Part shown: positions 11,294 through 19,954 of the stretch, one piece after another
Numbering within the stretch: position 1 is the first letter of the stretch
Layout of the letters: every line of letters starts with the position of its first letter
DNA from: Candidatus Parvarchaeota archaeon
Lineage (GTDB): Archaea > Nanobdellota > Nanobdellia > WJKC01
Length of the DNA stretch: 34,054 bases
Assembly: GCA_017608505.1 (NCBI GenBank)
Contig: JAFCFT010000011.1
Span: forward strand, 1-34,054
Direction: 5' to 3'
The notes under the pieces: model-generated
Database searches by the model: none
What the model was told of the DNA's origin: nothing
The model's input: the letters and a program-made list of their open reading frames with translations, nothing else
Translations under genes and position numbers: made by a program

Positions 11294-11877
11294 TTCTTTA
11301 TTTTATTAGGCACGGTCAAGCAGGTGTTGCCGAAACAAGCAGGGCAAAGAAGCTTACAGAATTAGGCAAAAGACAAGCTGTAAAAATTGGAAAGCGCCTC
11401 TCAAAGAAAAAATTTGACTACGTGTTTGTAAGCGACTATCCAAGATGCGTTGAAACATTTAATTTTGTAAAGGACTACATAAGATATGACAAATGCATAA
11501 TAAGTTCTGATTACTCAGAAATTTATGGAGGAATTGTAGGCAATCCGAATCCCAGCATACTTAAGACAATAAAAGAAGAGGAACGCGAGGATACAATTAA
11601 AAATATGACAAAGGACGGCTTAAAAAGAGTGAATAAGTTCTGGAGGGCTTTAAAAAAAATGCCTAAAGATGCGCGCGTGCTTCTTATTGGGCACGGCAAC
11701 TTCTTTAGAGTTCTTATAGCAAAAGTTCTTAGAATAAGCCCTAAAAAAACATGGGTCATAAGACTGAACAACGGGGGACTGTCAATAATAGAGGTCTTAA
11801 ATGATGCGCCAAGCAACATAGTTGTAATTAATGATTTAAGCCACTTAAAAAAAGAAGAGCACTCCCAGAATCTTTAA
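11290..11877 (+). CDS. histidine phosphatase superfamily (SixA/phosphoglycerate-mutase-like)
   Basis: N-terminal FIRHGQAG and C-terminal LLIGHGNFFRVL. Confidence 0.8.
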   Translation: MILYFIRHGQAGVAETSRAKKLTELGKRQAVKIGKRLSKKKFDYVFVSDYPRCVETFNFVKDYIRYDKCIISSDYSEIYGGIVGNPNPSILKTIKEEEREDTIKNMTKDGLKRVNKFWRALKKMPKDARVLLIGHGNFFRVLIAKVLRISPKKTWVIRLNNGGLSIIEVLNDAPSNIVVINDLSHLKKEEHSQNL

Positions 11878-11907
11878 ATAATCAACAACTCATTAATAAC
11901 AATTGGC

Positions 11908-13959
11908 ATGAAAGAATTTAAATTTAAGACAACAAAAGAAATCAAAGTTCCTGAAAAAATTGTTGACCAAGTAATTGGGCAGGACGAAGCAATCTCAATT
12001 ATTAAGAAAGCTGCAAGACAAAAGAGAAACGTGGTCTTAATCGGGGAGCCAGGAACTGGAAAGTCGATGCTTGCTCAGTCGCTTGCAGAATTGCTCCCAA
12101 AAGAAGAACTGACAGACATTCTTGTTTATCCAAATCCTAAAGATGAAAACAATCCAATAATAAAAGAAGTCCCTGCTGGAAAGGGCTCTGCTATTGTTGC
12201 TGCCTCAAAAGCAAAACTTTTAGCAAAGACGCAGACAAGCGGGTGGACTACATTCATAGTAATGCTTGCGATACTCACTATTGTACAATTTGTCATTGAC
12301 TGGGTGGTTGGCAGTGAAAAAAGCGAGATTCTGCAAGCTGCAGACAGGATTTCTGGCACAATGTTCGTGCTTGCAATAATGGTGGTGTTGGTGCTTGTGT
12401 TTGCCACTTCAAGAATCAGGATGCCGCAACAGCAAATCAACGGTCCAAAATTGCTTGTTGACAACAAGGGAAAGAAAAATGCTCCATTCATAGATGCCAC
12501 AGGAGCTCATGAAGGAGCCCTTCTTGGAGACGTTAAGCATGACCCGCTCCAATGTTTTGCAACGGGCCAGAAAGTGTATATTCTAGGAAAAGAAGGAATG
12601 GCTATAGACAAAATAAATAATATTATAGATAAAAAATTAAATAAACATGCAAAAGAAATAATTAAAAAAAGCAACTATGAAGCTGTTTTTTTGGCCGAGA
12701 ATGAGTTAATGGTTTTAGGAGAAAAGAATGGCTTGATAACACCAGTAAATGTTTTGTCATGCAACAGACACACATATAAAGGGGATATTATAAAAATAAC
12801 AACATCAAAAGGCAACCAAATAATTATAACCCCAGAACATAAAATAGCACTCTTTAAAAATAATGATATTGAATACATCATGGCTAAAAACTTAAAAGAA
12901 GGAGACATTATACTTTGCAAACAGGATGATGTAATTATAGATGAACAAAACATTATTAATACATATAACAAAAGACAGCGAGAGCAATGTAAATTATATT
13001 ATAAATACATAAAAATCAAAGAAAAATATCCGTCTTGGGGTTATAAAAAAATTGCTAAAGCATTAGGATGTAACTGCGGAAAAATAAGGTGGTGGCACTC
13101 AAGAAAACATACGCCAATACCAATTCAAACTGTTGAATGGTTAAAACAAAAAAAGTTAATTCCTCTTAAGTTAAGCGACCCCAGAATGCCTTTAATTGCA
13201 AAAGTTTTAGGCGCTACGTTTGGAGATGGAGGAATATTTGAAAATTTAAATGGAATTTTTCTGTCAAGCTCAGAGTTAGATACAGTAAAAGAATTTGGAA
13301 CAGACTTAGCAACCATATTTGGCAATGAGATAAGCAAAAACAGCAGAATTATTGAAGGCGGTGTCAAAGGCCATTCATGGTGTTATCAAAATACAAATAG
13401 AAAAATAATAAGATTATTTCAAGCTTTAGGCGCTCCAATTGGCAAAAAAACCTTGCAAAATATATCTATTCCATCATGGGTCTTTTTGGACTTAAAAATT
13501 GCTGATGAATTCTTTGGCGCGCTTTTTGGTTCAGACATAGGGATTCCTTCTGTACATAAAGACAGAAACAGGTTAACTGGCTTGAGTTTTGGAATAGTGT
13601 CACCTGAAGCGCTTGAAAAAAATCGAATAAAATACTTAGAGGATATTAAAAAATATTTAATGCTTAAAGGAATTAAAACAAATAAGATAAGCATAAGTTA
13701 TTTTAGAGATAAAAAACTTTATAGATTAGGGATATCAACAAAATTAGAAAATATTATTGAATTTGACAAAAAAATTAAAATTCATTATTGCAAATATAAA
13801 AAGGAAAAGTTAAAACAAACCATAAAAGAGTTTAAAAGAATAAAAAAAGAGAAATTAATCCAATTAACAAATAAAGGGCATGGCGCAGAATATGCAATGA
13901 AGTTGCTTAATCTTTCTCCACGTGTGGTTTATCAAATCTTAAATGGTGGTTTTAAATGA
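11908..13959 (+). CDS. lonB: LonB N-terminal half (AAA+ Walker A, two TM helices) fused to an N-intein with LAGLIDADG endonuclease
   Basis: [22 protein letters not shown] segments, GDVKHDPLQ^CFATGQ intein start; ends at TGA 13957..13959 inside the intein. Confidence 0.9.
   Translation: MKEFKFKTTKEIKVPEKIVDQVIGQDEAISIIKKAARQKRNVVLIGEPGTGKSMLAQSLAELLPKEELTDILVYPNPKDENNPIIKEVPAGKGSAIVAASKAKLLAKTQTSGWTTFIVMLAILTIVQFVIDWVVGSEKSEILQAADRISGTMFVLAIMVVLVLVFATSRIRMPQQQINGPKLLVDNKGKKNAPFIDATGAHEGALLGDVKHDPLQCFATGQKVYILGKEGMAIDKINNIIDKKLNKHAKEIIKKSNYEAVFLAENELMVLGEKNGLITPVNVLSCNRHTYKGDIIKITTSKGNQIIITPEHKIALFKNNDIEYIMAKNLKEGDIILCKQDDVIIDEQNIINTYNKRQREQCKLYYKYIKIKEKYPSWGYKKIAKALGCNCGKIRWWHSRKHTPIPIQTVEWLKQKKLIPLKLSDPRMPLIAKVLGATFGDGGIFENLNGIFLSSSELDTVKEFGTDLATIFGNEISKNSRIIEGGVKGHSWCYQNTNRKIIRLFQALGAPIGKKTLQNISIPSWVFLDLKIADEFFGALFGSDIGIPSVHKDRNRLTGLSFGIVSPEALEKNRIKYLEDIKKYLMLKGIKTNKISISYFRDKKLYRLGISTKLENIIEFDKKIKIHYCKYKKEKLKQTIKEFKRIKKEKLIQLTNKGHGAEYAMKLLNLSPRVVYQILNGGFK
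12553..13959 (+). mobile_element. N-intein segment of LonB intein with endonuclease (468 aa)
   Basis: Starts [10 protein letters not shown]; block [11 protein letters not shown]; endonuclease motifs [10 protein letters not shown] and [11 protein letters not shown]. Confidence 0.85.
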
Positions 13960-14072
13960 AACTTTATAAAGAAAAAATAAAAAAAATTGAAAGGATTAAA
14001 GTAGACACAAAATTGTATAATATTACTACAAAGTCTGGCAACATAATAGTTAATGATGTGCTTGCAAAAAAT
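13956..14072 (+). mobile_element. C-intein segment of LonB intein (39 aa)
   Basis: [39 protein letters not shown] (blocks F and G) directly before Ser+1. Confidence 0.85.
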
Positions 14073-15329
14073 TCTGGAGGGCTTGGAACTCCTCCGCACG
14101 AGCGCGTAGTTGCTGGCGCAATTCACAAGGCAAACAAAGGAGTCTTATTCATTGACGAAATTGCAACTCTTCGTCCTGAAAGTCAAATAGACCTTTTAAC
14201 TGCAATGCAGGAGAAAAAATTCCCAATAACAGGAAGAAGCGAGCGCTCCTCAGGAGCAATGACACAGACTCAGCCAGTCCCGTGCGATTTCATACTTGTT
14301 GCTGCAGGAAACTTAGAGACAATAAGAAGAATTCATCCTGCGCTCCGCTCAAGGATTAGGGGGTATGGATATGAAGTCTATATGAACACAGAAATGGACG
14401 ATACGCCAGAAAATAGAATGAAGCTTGCGCGCTTTGTTGCGCAAGAGATAAAAAAAGACAATGGAAAAACTCCGCATTTCACAAAAGCGGCTGTGATGGA
14501 AGTCATTCATCAGGCGCAGAAGATGGCTGAGCGAAAAGGCAAGCTTACATTAAGACTAAGAGAGCTTGGCGGACTTATCAGGGTTGCCGGAGACATAGCT
14601 ACTGAAGAAGGGGCAAAGCTTGTTGAAAAAAAGCATGTGCTTAAAGCCCTTAAAATGAGCGGAAGCTTGGAACAACAATTAAGCGAAAGGTATACGAAAC
14701 TTAAGAAAGAATATGATGTCATACGCGTCAAAGGTTCTGAAATTGGAAGAGTAAACGGGCTTGCAGTGCTAAAAGCAGGCGCCCAAGCAATTGGCAGCGG
14801 CATTGTCATGCCAATAGAGGCGGCTGTTGTGCCAGGGCTTACAAAAGGAAAGGCGCAGATAATTGCAACCGGCAAGCTTGGGGAAATTGCAAAAGAAGCA
14901 GTTCAAAATGTTGCAGCAGTGTTTAAAAAATACTCTGGAAAAGATTTAAGCAAGTATGACATTCACATACAGTTCTTGCAGACTTTTGAAGGGGTTGAAG
15001 GGGATTCCGCAAGCATTAGCATTGCAACAGCAGTGCTTTCAGCTCTTGAGAACATACCAGTAAAACAGGACGTTGCAATGACAGGAAGTCTGTCTATTAG
15101 GGGAGAAGTCCTCCCAGTTGGAGGCGTAAGCACAAAAGTTGAAGCAGCTTATGAAGCAGGAATTAAAAAAGTGATAGTTCCAAAAATGAATTTAAAGGAC
15201 GTGCTTCTTAATGGGCTTAAAATTGAGGTCATTCCTGCTGAAACAATTGCAGATGTCTTAGAGCATGCCTTTGATTGGAGGGGCAGGAAAAAGACAGTGC
15301 TAACAAAAATTAAAAAAGAATTTAAGTAA
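13956..15329 (+). CDS. lonB: C-intein fused to LonB C-terminal half (Walker B to Ser-Lys protease domain)
   Basis: ATG overlaps upstream TGA (ATGA); [11 protein letters not shown]^[20 protein letters not shown]; protease GDSASIS and [10 protein letters not shown]. Confidence 0.9.
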   Translation: MKLYKEKIKKIERIKVDTKLYNITTKSGNIIVNDVLAKNSGGLGTPPHERVVAGAIHKANKGVLFIDEIATLRPESQIDLLTAMQEKKFPITGRSERSSGAMTQTQPVPCDFILVAAGNLETIRRIHPALRSRIRGYGYEVYMNTEMDDTPENRMKLARFVAQEIKKDNGKTPHFTKAAVMEVIHQAQKMAERKGKLTLRLRELGGLIRVAGDIATEEGAKLVEKKHVLKALKMSGSLEQQLSERYTKLKKEYDVIRVKGSEIGRVNGLAVLKAGAQAIGSGIVMPIEAAVVPGLTKGKAQIIATGKLGEIAKEAVQNVAAVFKKYSGKDLSKYDIHIQFLQTFEGVEGDSASISIATAVLSALENIPVKQDVAMTGSLSIRGEVLPVGGVSTKVEAAYEAGIKKVIVPKMNLKDVLLNGLKIEVIPAETIADVLEHAFDWRGRKKTVLTKIKKEFK

Positions 15330-15362
15330 AGTTTTTAAAAAGGATACAGTTCATTTTTCTTA

Positions 15363-16730
15363 ATGGATTTCTTAAAGTTGTTGAAAAAGCACGAGGCAGA
15401 GTTTGATTATGCAGACATTAGAATTGAGGAAGGGAACTCTGAAGTTATAAAATTAGAGAACAAAAACATATCGCTAGTTGATAATAGTGATTTTTCGTAT
15501 GGAATAAGAGTTCTTGTAAACGGCGCGTGGGGTCTTGCTTACAGCAACGAATTAAAAAACGCTCCTGAAATTTTTAAAAAGGCTCTAAAAATTGCTAAAG
15601 CCTCAAGCAGACGCTTAAAAGAAAAAGTTAAGATTGCAAAGCCAAAACCGCATCAAGGCGCGTATAAAATCAAATTTAAAGAAAACCCATTTAGTATTGA
15701 TACAAAAGAAAAAATCAATTACTTAAAGGATTACAAAAGCGCGCTAAGCGCTGAAGACAGAATAAAAAACATAACATCTGTAATGTCTGTAAGTCGTACT
15801 AAAAAGCAATTCATTAGTCTTGAAAGCGATATCAAGCAAGAGTTTTACATATGCTTGTTAAGATTCAGCGCAACTGCAAGCGAGAACGGACTTATAGAAG
15901 AAACTCATAAAATGCACTGCAAACTTGGGGGCTATGAAATAATAAAAGAATATGATCAAATAAAAACAGGCGAAAACATAAAAGAGGCTGTTATTAGACT
16001 GTTGCATGCAAAAAACCCAAAAGGAGGAAAAATGCCAGTAGTGTGCGACCCGCAGCTTACAGGCGTCTTTTTTCATGAAGCAGTAGGGCATGCGTGCGAA
16101 GCAGACCACATAATAAGCAATTCGAGCATATTTAAAGACATGCTTGGAAAGCGTGTTGCTTCTGAAGAAATCAATATGTGCGACGACCCAACAGCAAATG
16201 CAAGAGGGTTTTATTGGTTTGATGACGAAGGCGTAAAAGCGCGCGAAACAAAACTAATAACAAACGGCGTGCTAACCAACTATCTGCACTCTATTGAAAC
16301 TGCAGGAAAGCTAGGAATGAGTCCAACAGGAAATGGAAGGGTTGAAAGCCCTATTTTCAAGCCGATTCCTAGAATGAGCAACACAGTATTAAAACCAGGA
16401 AAATGGTCTTTTTACGACTTAGTAAAAGAAGCAAAAAACGGCATTTATGCAAAAGGCTTTGCAGGCGGAATTGTTGAACCAATAACAGGACAGTTCAGTT
16501 TTGGAGCTCAAGAATGCTACTTAATAGAAAATGGAGAAATTAGCAAACCATTAAAAGAAGTGACTCTTGCTGGAAACATTCTTGAAATTCTTAAAGACAT
16601 AAAAGTCGGCTCTGACATGACAAATCCATTTAGCGCAGGCACTTGCGGAAAAGGCAATCAAAGCGTAAGGGTCGGCGACCTTGCCCCCCACATACTGTTA
16701 AAGGAGGCGATTGTTGGTGGAAGAGATTGA
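15363..16730 (+). CDS. tldD: TldD-type metalloprotease
   Basis: VFFHEAVGHACEADH (HExxxH) and TldD-like C-terminal half. Confidence 0.9.
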   Translation: MDFLKLLKKHEAEFDYADIRIEEGNSEVIKLENKNISLVDNSDFSYGIRVLVNGAWGLAYSNELKNAPEIFKKALKIAKASSRRLKEKVKIAKPKPHQGAYKIKFKENPFSIDTKEKINYLKDYKSALSAEDRIKNITSVMSVSRTKKQFISLESDIKQEFYICLLRFSATASENGLIEETHKMHCKLGGYEIIKEYDQIKTGENIKEAVIRLLHAKNPKGGKMPVVCDPQLTGVFFHEAVGHACEADHIISNSSIFKDMLGKRVASEEINMCDDPTANARGFYWFDDEGVKARETKLITNGVLTNYLHSIETAGKLGMSPTGNGRVESPIFKPIPRMSNTVLKPGKWSFYDLVKEAKNGIYAKGFAGGIVEPITGQFSFGAQECYLIENGEISKPLKEVTLAGNILEILKDIKVGSDMTNPFSAGTCGKGNQSVRVGDLAPHILLKEAIVGGRD

Positions 16731-17994
16731 AAAAATACTGAATTACGCTCAAAAATTTGGAGACGCAGAAATAATGCTGAACAAAGAAGAAGAAACTTCT
16801 CTTGCTTTTGAAAAAGAAACGCTTACAAACTTAAATGCAGGAGAAACAATTGAATTAAACGTAAGGATTACAAAAAACAAAAAATATGGCTTTGCGCAAA
16901 CAACGAACTTAAGCAAATGGCGCGAGTGCGTTGACGCTGCAGTCAAGTTAATGAAAGTTAATGAGCCTTTGACTGTAAATCCTGAATTATCGGGCTCCAA
17001 ATTAATAAGAGAATTTGATGCTGGCGCAAGACTGATATCAATACAAAATGAAGAACTAATAAACAAAGCTTTTGAGATAATGCGCGGCGCAAAAGATGTT
17101 GACAAAGAACTGCTTGTTTCTGAAATAGATATGGCAGTCTGCAACTTTAAAGTAAGATTTGCAAACAGCATAGGATGCGACGGATATTATGAAAGCGGTA
17201 TAATAAATGCGCATGCTTCATGCGTGCTTAAAGGCGCGATAGGATACGACATTAGTGCAAGCAAAAAAGACGACATTGATTTTTACGAACTTGGCAAAAG
17301 CGCTGGAAAACTTTGCATAAAATCTCAGAACCCTAAAAAAATCGAGTCTCAAAAAACAGACGTAACAATTGATTATCTTGGCATGGTTGAACTTTTAGAC
17401 CTTCTTTCAAAAAGCTTGTTTGCAAGCAATGTGCTGGAAAACAAATCTGTCTTTAAAAACAAAGTCGGCAAAGAAGTATTAAGCCCTAAAATATCCATCA
17501 TAGATGACGCAACTCTTTTGCATGGCATTGAATCGCAACCATTTGATGCAGAAGGCACTTGTTCAAAGCGCAATGAATTGATAATCAACGGGATGCTTAA
17601 AGGCTTCCTTCATGACAAGTATACTGCAAAACAAATGGGTGTTGAAAGCACAGGAAACTGCGCAAGCATGGCAATAAGGCCAAGCATCAAGTACACAAAT
17701 TTGATTGTAAAAGAAGGAAACGCAAGCGAAGACGAGCTTTTTGACGACTGCATTTATGCATACAACCTTATGGGCTCGCACATGGCAAACCCAGTGTCTG
17801 GTGACTTTGCGCTCAACTTGCTGAATGCATTTGAAATTAAAAATGGAAAGTGGGCTCCTATAAGAGACGCTATGCTTACAGGAAATTTGTTTGAATTGTT
17901 TAAAAATGTAAAGGCTGTAGGAAAAAAAGCAAAAATGCGCTCTGGAATAGCAACTCCTTTAATAAAGTTCTCAAATGTGCAAGTTGTGGCATAA
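16711..17994 (+). CDS. pmbA: TldE/PmbA family protein
   Basis: Paralogue of TldD without HExxxH, immediately downstream and overlapping. Confidence 0.85.
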   Translation: MLVEEIEKILNYAQKFGDAEIMLNKEEETSLAFEKETLTNLNAGETIELNVRITKNKKYGFAQTTNLSKWRECVDAAVKLMKVNEPLTVNPELSGSKLIREFDAGARLISIQNEELINKAFEIMRGAKDVDKELLVSEIDMAVCNFKVRFANSIGCDGYYESGIINAHASCVLKGAIGYDISASKKDDIDFYELGKSAGKLCIKSQNPKKIESQKTDVTIDYLGMVELLDLLSKSLFASNVLENKSVFKNKVGKEVLSPKISIIDDATLLHGIESQPFDAEGTCSKRNELIINGMLKGFLHDKYTAKQMGVESTGNCASMAIRPSIKYTNLIVKEGNASEDELFDDCIYAYNLMGSHMANPVSGDFALNLLNAFEIKNGKWAPIRDAMLTGNLFELFKNVKAVGKKAKMRSGIATPLIKFSNVQVVA

Positions 17995-18156
17995 AATACA
18001 GAATAAATAATTTTCAATACTTTATGCGCAGTTCTTGCAATATGAATACTTTTAATTATATAAGTTGATTTGAGAATATAAAATTACATTATACCGGAAA
18101 ATGGGACAACCTCGCACTCATTCGTTTTTTAAATATAGACATAATAATTTTACTAA

Positions 18157-18768
18157 ATGAAGATTACTAAAGAATTGGCTGAGTTTATAGGAATATTATT
18201 AGGAGATGGTTGTGTATATTTAAGGGAAGTTAACAAATGGACTAGACTTAAAGTCACATTTAACTCTAATGAAATATCGTATATTAAATTTGTAAAAAAA
18301 TTAATAGAAAAAACGCTGGGAATAACACCATATTTTAGAAAAAAGAAAAAAGAGAATTGTTCAGAATTACTTATTTTCAAACGTGGTCCAATAATTAAAT
18401 TAATAAATCTCGGATTGAAATTGTCACCTAAGCGCAATAATGCTGTAATACCTGCCCCCTTATTAAATTCAAAATTAGAATTAGATGTCTTAAGAGGGTA
18501 CTTTGATACAGACGGTTCTGTTGTTTTAACAAATAATAATGGGATTCTCTATCCTATGCAAAAGCAATTTCCTGAAATATTAAGTAAATACGGTTTTAGA
18601 TTTGGAGTTTATGATTGTGGCAATGGAGAAAAAAGAATACAAATAAATGGAAAAGAACAACTTAAAAAGTGGATTAAATTAATTGGATTCCATAATGAGA
18701 GACATATTAAAAAAATAAAAATATTGGAAGGTATAGCGGGAGGCGGATTCTCAAAACCAAAGGCCTGA
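18157..18768 (+). CDS. free-standing LAGLIDADG homing endonuclease
   Basis: Two motifs: LAEFIGILLGDGCV and LDVLRGYFDTDGSV; TATA-like tttaaata about 28 nt upstream. Confidence 0.88.
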   Translation: MKITKELAEFIGILLGDGCVYLREVNKWTRLKVTFNSNEISYIKFVKKLIEKTLGITPYFRKKKKENCSELLIFKRGPIIKLINLGLKLSPKRNNAVIPAPLLNSKLELDVLRGYFDTDGSVVLTNNNGILYPMQKQFPEILSKYGFRFGVYDCGNGEKRIQINGKEQLKKWIKLIGFHNERHIKKIKILEGIAGGGFSKPKA

Positions 18769-18922
18769 ACCTTTAGTGCTTTTGAATTCGGCAGCAGCTC
18801 CTTCCTAACTGCTTCCGCCGACCTTCGGGTTATGAGCTTCGTCCACCACAAGGGCGTCCTTTATGGTGTCCGACGAGCACTCCAGGCTGCTCCATCCTTA
18901 TAGGCCAATTACTTGGCTCGCT
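18734..18922 (-). tRNA. initiator tRNA-Met (CAT), five exons, four non-canonical introns; exons (minus strand) 18922-18919, 18897-18870, 18837-18815, 18786-18781, 18747-18734
   Basis: Spliced sequence AGCGGGA TG GAGC AGCCTGGAGT GCTC G TCGGG CTCATAA CCCGA AGGTC GGCGG TTCAAAT CCGCC TCCCGCT A (75 nt): all stems pair, A1-U72 and three G-C pairs in the anticodon stem as in archaeal initiators; every junction sits in a BHB or relaxed BHB. Confidence 0.9.
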
Positions 18923-19111
18923 ATGACGAGCAGCGGCTCCCGCTATATTTCTATATAACCATTAAATTTTTGCTTTTATAATTTTCGCTGTTCTTTCTTC
19001 CATTCAGATACGCAACAAGTGCCACTAATCCGACTATTATTGTCCAGAGAGTTCCATGGCGTTTTTATGCCTATGAAAAAATTTCGCATAACATGGCTGC
19101 AATCTAAATAC

Positions 19112-19909
19112 TCATTTAAGCCTTATTAGTTTTATTAGGTCGCCGACATTGTCTTTCATCCATTTCTTGGCTGTCGCTGTTAGGTCGCCTTTAGTGACGA
19201 GCAAGCCTGGCTTTTTTTCTTGCAAAGTTTCTGTATATATGAGACTTAAGTCTGACTCGTTGATGCGCTTCTTATTTTTTGACTTTACAAAGAAGACTTG
19301 AGGAAAGGGCTCTTTAGTCTTTAGGACGTAATTTGTTTCTCTGTCGCGTCTAATGACTTTTTTTACGCTTACTTCTCCAAATTGTTTTAAGTACGCTAGA
19401 ACTTCTGCATCAAAGCCTTTTTCTGGCTCTTTGTGATGAAATAATGTGGTCTCAATAGGTTTTGGAGGAGCTGGGGCAGGAGCAGGGAGTGAAGGAATGG
19501 GCTTTGGAGCAGGAGCAGAAACGCCTTTAAGAGAATAAACTTTTTGCCCGTTTACTAAAGACACGTCAACAAAGTCATATAGTCTGCTAATAATAAATCT
19601 TTCTTGAGGACTTAGCTCTGACTCTCTTAATGGGCCTTCTTCTCTTAAGTGACTAAGACAACGGCGCTCTGGAAGGCTTAAGTCCTCAAATAAGCGCTTC
19701 CTAAGAAGTGCTTCTTGCCCTGGCAAATAATATAGAAGGGAGTTGCCTATGGGTCTTCTTGACTGCTTTATTATGCCTTTGCTGATTAATTCTGAAAGAA
19801 CTGCTTTTGTAAGAAAAGAATTGTATCCTAACTCCTTGCCGATTTCTACTGGAAGGCTTGGGCCGTTGCGGGTTAAGAAGGCTTTTATTAACTCTTTTTG
19901 ATCAAGCAT
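19112..19909 (-). CDS. hypothetical protein with N-terminal winged helix and Pro/Ala linker
   Basis: 265-aa ORF, APAPKPIPSLPAPAPAPPKPIE linker, C-terminal region resembling a nuclease-like fold only loosely. Confidence 0.6.
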   Translation of the reverse strand: MLDQKELIKAFLTRNGPSLPVEIGKELGYNSFLTKAVLSELISKGIIKQSRRPIGNSLLYYLPGQEALLRKRLFEDLSLPERRCLSHLREEGPLRESELSPQERFIISRLYDFVDVSLVNGQKVYSLKGVSAPAPKPIPSLPAPAPAPPKPIETTLFHHKEPEKGFDAEVLAYLKQFGEVSVKKVIRRDRETNYVLKTKEPFPQVFFVKSKNKKRINESDLSLIYTETLQEKKPGLLVTKGDLTATAKKWMKDNVGDLIKLIRLK

Positions 19910-19954
19910 AAACTATTTTATCTGAAAGTGTTTTATTTCTTTTTTGATATTAAA

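Noticed and set aside
13945-13960. Programmed -1 frameshifting joining the LonB ORFs
   Set aside because: No X XXY YYZ slippery heptamer is in frame and the -1 frame meets TAA just before the ATG; ATGA coupling or a sequencing indel fits better.
11908-15329. lonB as a pseudogene
   Set aside because: All catalytic and ATPase motifs are intact, the break lies inside the intein, and it coincides with an overlapping ATG.
18938-18944. Upstream AGCGGGA as the true tRNA 5' end
   Set aside because: It would need an intron without BHB support at either boundary; the downstream AGCG|GGA split has a complete BHB. Kept as a decoy/duplication finding.
18769-18950. Possible SRP RNA or RNase P RNA downstream of the endonuclease ORF
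   Set aside because: GGAAG/AGCAG-like pieces first suggested SRP helix 8, but the signature motifs do not line up; the minus strand resolves exactly into a multi-intron initiator tRNA.
18975-19080. Minus-strand stretch KRHGTLWTIIVGLVALVAYLNGRKNSENYK resembling a small membrane protein
   Set aside because: A stop codon lies immediately upstream and no start codon is available; perhaps a remnant, not enough to call.
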